DNA of 64,000 nucleotides from Helicoverpa zea. Lineage: Eukaryota > Arthropoda > Insecta > Lepidoptera > Noctuidae. Position numbers and translations under genes: made by a program. This document shows positions 28,601 to 37,600 of the stretch, piece after piece. The notes beneath the pieces were generated by a model. It searched no databases and was not told the DNA's origin. It saw nothing but the letters and a program-made list of their open reading frames with translations. Each line of letters opens with the position of its first letter. The stretch's first letter is position 1. The stretch covers positions 6,262,001-6,326,000 of the forward strand of contig NC_061471.1 in NCBI RefSeq assembly GCF_022581195.2, given 5' to 3'.

Positions 28601-31600
28601 ACCGTACAATCAGTACATACGTGTTATATTCACAGACGCTCTCGATCGCAAATTACCAGCATTCAGGCGAGCTGTTATTTTTATTCATTTAGGTATTTAT
28701 ACACGTACGTATACGTTGGGAATTTCTATCTCCACATAAAACCAGAAACACCCCATTTTATGGATGAAAGAATCGTTCGTGCGCTTGCTAATGAGCGTGC
28801 AATCAGCTGCTTCACCAAAATAGTCTGGCAATAGGCCAGGAAACACTACGGTACAGAAGGAGGCTTATATCCCAACCATTACAGTTCTAACGATTACCAA
28901 CTATTTGCTAAGTGAAAAAGTCTAGTTAGGTCTACAAAAGTCTGCGAACAATCAATCAATAACAAGTGCAAACTATCATCCTTGGGGATTAATTTGCCAG
29001 CAAGAGTGATCAATGCGTCAACAAACAACCCAAGTTGTATAAGTGAGCAGTGGTGAAGGTGTATTTCGGCGCACCCTCGGAGTCAGCGGCCGACTATCAA
29101 TCATGTTGGAAGCTAGCTCGCGAAGATTGACGTCGTCTCCGTCGCCGCAGGCGGCGGCCGATCTGCGACAAATGTACCGCTCAAGCCCTCCCCTGCTATT
29201 TGTAAAGGCACCGCTGTACTTTTGCTCCGCTCGCTGCCGACAGTTTGTTTCCATTTTATTGATCCTTACCGTCACAAATCTACGGCGAAGAAAATGTACG
29301 TTGTTATTCGCACGCGGTACACGATCACTGGCGCCGGTGGTACATTAATCCACATACATATTTTCATATTCCCGCTACAGTAATCCTACCGAGGTAGGGC
29401 TGCTTAACGCGAGCAAATATTTGAGAGTTTAATGAAAATCTAAGGCAGCTCGGGAGCGCAGTTTTGCAAGTAGATATCTAAATGAATCACAGTCGCTGAC
29501 TGCGCCTGCTACAGAGGGGAACAGTTGGCCGATAAAATTTATATATCGTCTAACTTCTGTTATGATTTAACGCACTGTATTCGGGTCTCTTTCAGCTCTT
29601 TGTTAATTATAGCATTCTTGCTTCGGAGCTTACAGATGGAATCTACGTTTAATATTTAACGCTTTGAATTGTTCGTTTTGCGGAATACAATTTAAAAGAA
29701 TTTGAAATACGTTTTTGCGCATGTAACATTTGTCGCTAATGAGAAAATTTTTACTGTAATTCTGCATTGCAAAGTAGGTTTAATACGAACGTGTGAGTAA
29801 TGTTGGCAATGCCAGTGTTGATTGCCTACGTATTAATTAGTAGAGTAAGTATTTACTGCTTCCGCGATGGAATCAATTAATCTTCACCTACTTTACGTAT
29901 GCGTTAGGTTCGCTAATTGCTTAATTAATGAGGATCTTTACTGGACTGATACAAACTAGGAAACTAATAGATGCATAATTAGGTACGATTTAATTATCTT
30001 ATTACAAAGTTGGTTTCCAGCAACTTGCGCTAATTACGTACAATAATGAACGTATTGATTTATAAACTTTTAAAGGGAGGATTTAAATATAGTATAGGTA
30101 GGCACTTACTCGTACTTATTAAAAACTATAAGTAGGTTAGCTTTTGTTTTTAGTTTTACTCTTTGCTTTATATTTCATAGTTTTGCTAATATATTGTGAA
30201 CACACAGATGCACCAGTATGCGCCCACGCATCACCTCAAGTATTGGGCGCGCAACTCGACGAATCTCTGCGTGTGCGCTGTTCAGTGACGGCCAACCCGC
30301 CTGACGTCACATTCTTCTGGCAGTTCAACAACAGTGGGGAGAGCCTGGACGTGTCACCACTTAAATTTGGTAATTAATAATGCTTCAAATATATTCATCA
30401 GGCTTCATCAGGTATTCATCAGGTTTCATCTGGCTGGTAGCCTACAAGAAACCTAAACCGGTCTTTCTTCAATTAACGTTACATTACATTAGCTTAATTG
30501 ACATTACATAGCTAACGAATTATACCGAACAACTGACACATCAAGTTTTTTCTAATTTGGACTAAATTAGATAATAAGTTCATTGTATTTCTCAGGGACC
30601 GAATGTCCCACAAAGTTACCTTCGCGACTTAAGTGTCTACTGCCCTGCGTCCATAACTGCCTCTAAAGAGGATCAATATTAAATTATAATAACGATAGAT
30701 AACATATTTGCCTAGGAACAGCAAACGGCAGCACGAGCGAGCTGAGCTACAAGCCTCAGAGCGAGCGCGACTACGGCACGCTCAGCTGTCGCGGCACCAA
30801 CTCTGTGGGGCGGCAGCTCGAGCCGTGCGTGTTCCAGATTGTTCCTGCCGGTGAGTCATAGATACACTCACACTGTAAGAGCAGGAACAGCGAGCTGAGC
30901 TACAAGCCTCAGAGCGAGCGCGACTACGGCACGCTCAGCTGTCGCGGCACCAACTCTGTGGGGCGGCAGCTCGAGCCGTGCGTGTTCCAGATTGTTCCTG
31001 CCGGTGAGTCATAGATACACTCACACTGTAAGAGCAGGAACAGCGAGCTGAGCTACAAGCCTCAGAGCGAGCGCGACTACGGCACGCTCAGCTGTCGCGG
31101 CACCAACTCTGTGGGGCGGCAGCTCGAGCCGTGCGTGTTCCAGATTGTTCCTGCCGGTGAGTCATAGATACACTCACACTGTAAGAGCAGGAACAGCGAG
31201 CTGAGCTACAAGCCTCAGAGCGAGCGCGACTACGGCACGCTCAGCTGTCGCGGCACCAACTCTGTGGGGCGGCAGCTCGAGCCGTGCGTGTTCCAGATTG
31301 TTCCTGCCGGTGAGTCATAGATACACTCACACTGTAAGAGCAGGAACAGCGAGCTGAGCTACAAGCCTCAGAGCGAGCGCGACTACGGCACGCTCAGCTG
31401 TCGCGGCACCAACTCTGTGGGGCGGCAGCTCGAGCCGTGCGTGTTCCAGATTGTTCCTGCCGGTGAGTCATAGATACACTCACACTGTAAGAGCAGGAAC
31501 AGCGAGCTGAGCTACAAGCCTCAGAGCGAGCGCGACTACGGCACGCTCAGCTGTCGCGGCACCAACTCTGTGGGGCGGCAGCTCGAGCCGTGCGTGTTCC

Positions 31601-34600
31601 AGATTGTTCCTGCCGGTGAGTCATAGATACACTCACACTGTAAGAGCAGGAACAGCGAGCTGAGCTACAAGCCTCAGAGCGAGCGCGACTACGTCACGCT
31701 CAGCTGTCGCGGCACCAACTCTGTGGGGCGGCAGCTCGAGCCGTGCGTCTTCCAGATTGTCCCAGCCGGTGAGTCATACATACACTCACACTGTATCAGT
31801 GAGGTGACCTACAAGCGTCGAAAGAAAATGGTGATGGTGCTCTAAGAATCAGAAACAATCACAAAACAATACATGATACCAGAGTATCAAAATACGCGTG
31901 TCATCAGAACGGAGGTTTCATCAAACATGATTAAAGTCAATAATCAGTATCGGAACCAATACCTAAATATCTCAACGTACATTTACACAATATATTGGAA
32001 ATACAATGCAATAACTCGAGTATGCAGCGGCCGAAAATGTCTGCACCGAAATGAACACTTCAATAAAAGCATTAATAAAACCGCGTGCACACAATTTGAA
32101 CCAACAACGAGGCCGAACTTGCTCCACGTTTTATAATTCCGGCTTTCGGCTTTCCATGCCCGTGTGCCAAATCTCATAACTCCTCACTGATGACGTACAA
32201 TTTCCCTGGAACATTGGCACACAAATGAGAAATACGATTTATGTACCAAAATAATTACAACAACATTATTGCTTATTAAATAAATATCAAATATCATTAC
32301 ATTACGATGCTAGGTATTATTTCATAAAGGAGAAATATTACTTACCCCTATTCTCAACCAAGTACATTACACAACGCGAAACAAAATTAATCTAACAGTA
32401 CGTTTCAATTAGAGAAGAAAAATACCAACGGCTAAATTGAAACTTTGTTAAAATATATGAAACAGTACGCGAGCTACACGGAACGTACCACGTCGTGCAT
32501 TATCTTTTTATTCTCAAATCTCGTTATTTCATAGTACGGTAGCAACGTGCTCTTATAGTTGTGATCCGCACGACTGCAGCAGGAAATATGACTTAGCTGT
32601 TGCGGGATGCAGCGAAATAACCCGAAACCCGCACAGTTTAATATCCCCGCAGTTTGTTATAACATATACGCGTTAAATTGTCACCCGCCTGCCATAAGTC
32701 AAGGCGAAATTAGTGAGTTTAGCGCTCTCTGCACTTAATTTTCATTTCCCACGCACCAGCCAGTTACGAACAACGAGCATCCCTTACCAGGCTCGCTCAC
32801 TTGACATACAATAATAATGTCGAGTAAGGGGCGTAAACTTTGATTTCTATTACAAGTTAGCTCCAAAGAAAATAATCTTGAAAAAGTTAAAATGGCTTCG
32901 AAGATTGTTTAAGTTTGCTCATGTCTAGCATTTTCAGCCACATTCTTGAAATATATGTACGGTTGTCAGAAAAGTTTTTAGTCCAATACTTTTTGTTATT
33001 TTGTTTCATTTGGTATTGAAAATAGAGATACATAATTACCTAAGTAAAAACGAAATATCAAACTCAGTCTTAAACGAACTGTCTAGAACTTATAAGATTT
33101 TACAGATCAAATTTAAGTAGCGACCGCTTAAAGTTGTAAATTAATGGCGATCATTATCTGCTGGCAGCAGTCAAATTGATTTAAAACTTAGTGGTTCGTA
33201 TTTCAAAGAGTTTAAAAGGGCAAGCGAAGACCTTTTCATCAAAGAGTAAGATAGGAACGAGAACTAATTCTATAAGACCTTTAGTGTCATTTACACGGTA
33301 CAATATCTTAATGTTATCTTCTTGGTTTGTAACTACAATTTAATAGAGTTATCACTAAATTAAATGATTTTGAATAGGATTCCCAGCTTCTTGGTATTAA
33401 TAATTGTGTAAGTGAGGAAATGGATTTAAACCATTTTAGTTATTTAAGCATTTATTTTATATTGCGATAGTGAGATCGATTTAACGATGTAACGTCTCTC
33501 TCTCTAAATGCAGGTAACCGTAGATCTGCATTGCCTGGTATTTATAGCATCGGTAAGAGGTATAACATCATGTCATGTTATTTCTATCTTTGTAACAGAG
33601 TCCTTAGAAACAATCACTTGATTGTCTTGCCGGTTCTCCTTTACGGGATCCACTTTAAAAAAAACGTGGAATTACTGACTGACTTTTTATGAAAGCCTGC
33701 ATTGGCCTATTTTTAATAAAAGCTTATGCTTAATGAAAGCTTATGACTTTAAACTTTTTTCACCCAGCTCGACCTTCAGCCCCGCGCAACTGCTCCTTGC
33801 AAGCTGGTAACACGAGTGCTGATGGCAACTCCTGGCTTCGAGTATGCTGCGTAGCCGGCTACGATGGCGGGCTACCACAGTACTTCTTGCTGGAAGCACT
33901 GGATCCTATCACTGGGAAGACCAGGTTCAATGGCAGCGTCAATGAAACTGGTTTGTGGGGTCTTTATAATGTTTTTTTTTTTTTTTTTGTGTAAGATAAC
34001 TTATTATGTGTCTGATGTTAAGACCATGGCATGCGATTTTATTCATTTTTGTTTTTTCTTGGGCACGCTGATGACTATTGGATCTAAGTTACTTGCCATT
34101 TACCTAAATGGAATCGTTTGACATTAATTTTGTAAAAAAAAAAAAAACATAAAATTTCGTAATGCAATTTAAAAAGGGTCCAGAGCACAATACAATTTAG
34201 ATTTCCACTACAGATGGAGACTGCCACTAAATAAAAAAGAATTAAATTGCTGACTCTTTTCTTTGTAAGCTCTTGACTTTCAAAGAAACCTGAAAATGAT
34301 CTAATTGAAGTACCTAAAATGCGACTTTGAAGAAATATTTTGTTAGTTTGCAATTTCATTGTTTCTATTGTTTTTGATGAAAACCCTCATTTAAAATCAA
34401 CTTTACCTCTTGCAATTTTAGTTTGGAATTTCAAAACTTTTTAACTCGAAACCTCTATAGGTTCTCCAACCTTCACAGTTCTTAATTATCTTGCACAGTT
34501 AGTGAAAACTATTAATATTCATGTCATATCTCCTAGATGGACTGGCCATCTTCAAGCTGGATCTGTCCCAACTGTCCTCGGCTGGTCAAGCATCAGGAGC

Positions 34601-37600
34601 TACCTTCAACCTGCTCATCTATGCGAGGAACCTCAAGGGAGAGTCCGAGAAGACCCTGCTAGAAAACATTGCTTTCAATGATGCTGCTAGGAGAACAGGT
34701 AACAATATTTTTTAAAGCTTTATTTGTCTGCCTTGTCTTTTCCCAAACGACATAATTTTAGGATCGGCTTCCAGTCTTATCCAGATCCAGATGACCAATA
34801 TTTTACATGGATGACTATCTTACCTTCTGGAACCTTCTGAACCCTTCTGGACCTTTTACGAGACTGGATGTGACACTTTTTGTGACACTTTTTCGGCTTC
34901 TAACTACCCGAAACGACTGCCAAAAATGTTCACCAATTTAACGTGCCTTCCGAAACACGCAATCATGGACGTTAAGCGTTGCCTAACCTTATGATCAATA
35001 GGTCCGTGTGGTTGTTACTTAGCCACGAATTCTATGAAGAATGTGAATGGACATGTATGGATACCATACATAAGGATACGAAAATTGGTATCCACATAGT
35101 ACTTTTAAAGCATCACGAGTTTTAAAGCCACACGTGAAATCAGCGGAAATACCCAAGCTACAAATATTTACACTAAAATCATACCATCAAACGTTGAACA
35201 TCGACTTGGAAGCTGAGTGAAAATACATTCGTTTTAAAATATGTATTTCGAAAAGAACAAACTTTTTTAATATTTTATACCAAAATGAATATTCAAAAAT
35301 AACATTATTCATTGTGAGACTGTCATCAAAAATACTGTTCGAGAGATGAATTCCATTAATCAATTGTAAGCTGTGATGATATGCCATTATTGGTTTATTC
35401 ATAGCACGTTTTTACTTGCCTAATGAGGCATAAAACCAAAGCCGGGCCCTTATATTGTATGTAACCGCGTTTGTCATTTAATTGTTCAGTTTTCAATGGA
35501 GATTAATGCGCTTTTTAAGGCAAATTTTTGCTTGTTAAATTCGTCTGTGAAGGAAAATAATATTGTACTGTAACTTAAAAAGACATCGCGTTATTCTCAT
35601 AGTTGTAAGCACCACGTGCGACAGTTAATCATGTACTTGAGTTGTAGATTCGTTTTTAGTGGAAAGATTTATTATTAAGTCTTTATAATAGCGCATAGTC
35701 TTTATAATATAATAACTTTATAACCTCTTTATAGGCTTTGGTCTAGTTGTCGCAAGTGAGACTGCTGAGCACGAGGTCCCGGGTTCGATTCCCGAAATCG
35801 CTTTGTGGGTTTTAGAAGACTTTCACAAAGCAGCCCGGAGCCTGAAAGTTGGTGATTGATTCACCCGTGCATCGGAGAGCACGTAAATGTCGGTCCTTCG
35901 CCTGATCTCTCTCCGGTCGTATCGGATTGCCGTCCCATCGGGTTATGAGAGTGAAGGAATAGGGAGTGCACCTGTGTCTGCGCAAATGCTCGTGCACTAT
36001 AATATGTCCTGCGCAGTTGGCTAATCTCCTTACATGAGAACAGAGGCCGTAGCCGATAATGGGCTAGGAGGACATCCCGACATCATCATCATCATAGTAG
36101 CTACTTGACTAAAAAATCATTATATAATTATGCTATTTATTTGTTTACAAAGATTGTTTAAAATCACGAAAGTCTGAGTTCTAATCTTTCAAAGGCGAAA
36201 TTTCCAAGCAACTTAGATTGTCGGTACCTACTCTTTAATTAATGCAAAGTTTATATAGTAACAATCCTTAACAAATAACATCAGTATTTAGAATCCCTTT
36301 AAAACAACAGTTGTTTAGGCTTTATTCATTATTACCCTCGGCTTTGTTATCGTAACATTTAAATTATATTCATTATCAATTTGAATAATAATATGATCGA
36401 TCGGTGTGCAGAAAAATGTTTGATAAATAACTTTAACTAAGTATTTCAATTTTGCTTATTTAATTTTAATAAAACTAATTATCAAAGAGATTATTGTGCC
36501 AATGACACAAAGCAGTTTTAACTTATTTTTATTGGCTTAAAACGTAATCGGCTATAGCTTGTCATTAAAGTAATAAATAATCTTTACTTTGTCGTGACAA
36601 ATTAAAACAGTAATGATATTTTGTGAACTCTGTGATTAAAATAATCATTCAGTAAAAATACTATAAGGTTGATACAAAAAAAAAAACCTTTTCAAATTCA
36701 GAACTACAAAAAAACATTGAAATAGAAGCCTTTTTCCTGTGTATTAAGCCTGAAATCTATTTATACTGTGTTTCTGTGAACATCGACTCCCAGAGGTCAG
36801 GCCTATTGACTTTTACTCTCAACAATTTATCCATTTTATTCAAATTGACGTTTCATTTTGATTGATCTCATTATTAAACAAATATGATTTTAGGCCTCTA
36901 TTTGCTGAATTTATTTCCTTATGAATACTTTGAGTTCTTCTGTTCCTTTTAGTTGAAGCACTCGATAATAAATTAAAGATGAGTATTTTGTTTGAACAGT
37001 CTTTGTTATATTATGTTGTAATTGAAATACCTACCATGTTTTCGTAGTTATTTCAATAAAGTTGGTGTCAGCTTTTGTAGGTAATGAAGAATTTACTAGA
37101 ACAATTACCTCTTCTTAAAAGTCGTCGTCACTAGTGCCAAGTTATTGTTTGAGGGTTCATCGTCTCTTTTTTTTTATAGAAGCTGTTGGTAAAACCTTTA
37201 ATACATAAATAAATAAAATATTACAGAATATGGGCTCACACATATGCTAAATAATGTGCTCTACAAACATTTCTATTTAAACATTTTCGCTGTATTCAGC
37301 TAAAAAGATCTTTGCACGTCAGATTTTTTTCACCTACGCCGAACTATACATGTTATTCCTTAACCAAACAGATGGCAAAGGCGCGATGAGCAGTGTAAGC
37401 GTGGGAGTCGCGGTGGCAGCTGCTTTAGGCGCTACACTGGCCGCCGGGGGCGTAGCCCTAGCTGCCCTATGTGCCCGCCGACGTCGCGCCGCGCCCCCTC
37501 ACAAGCACCCGCCAGGAGACATGTTAGAGCTCAGCGATGGTGGCAGACGATATGTTGTGGCGTACACTATCAAACCTTCGCCAGATTTGAAGACTCCTGA

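Noticed and set aside
29018..29348. Overlapping open frames of 85-101 codons on both strands
   Set aside because: They lie in a G+C-rich patch inside an intron, overlap each other, show no domain and no splice link. This is expected by chance.
30892..31768. Mutually exclusive alternative exons (Dscam-like cluster) from the exon-8 copies
   Set aside because: Copies encode the same residues, lack the first 23 nt, shift the frame from every nearby AG, and are separated by only about 30 nt between donor and acceptor.
30739..31820. CRISPR-like array because of regular spacing
   Set aside because: The whole 153-bp unit is repeated with no unique spacers, and the sequence is exon-derived in a eukaryotic gene.
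35782..35791. Second tRNA-like B box as a tRNA gene
   Set aside because: For the same reason it is the head of a full-length SINE with a CAT-repeat tail.
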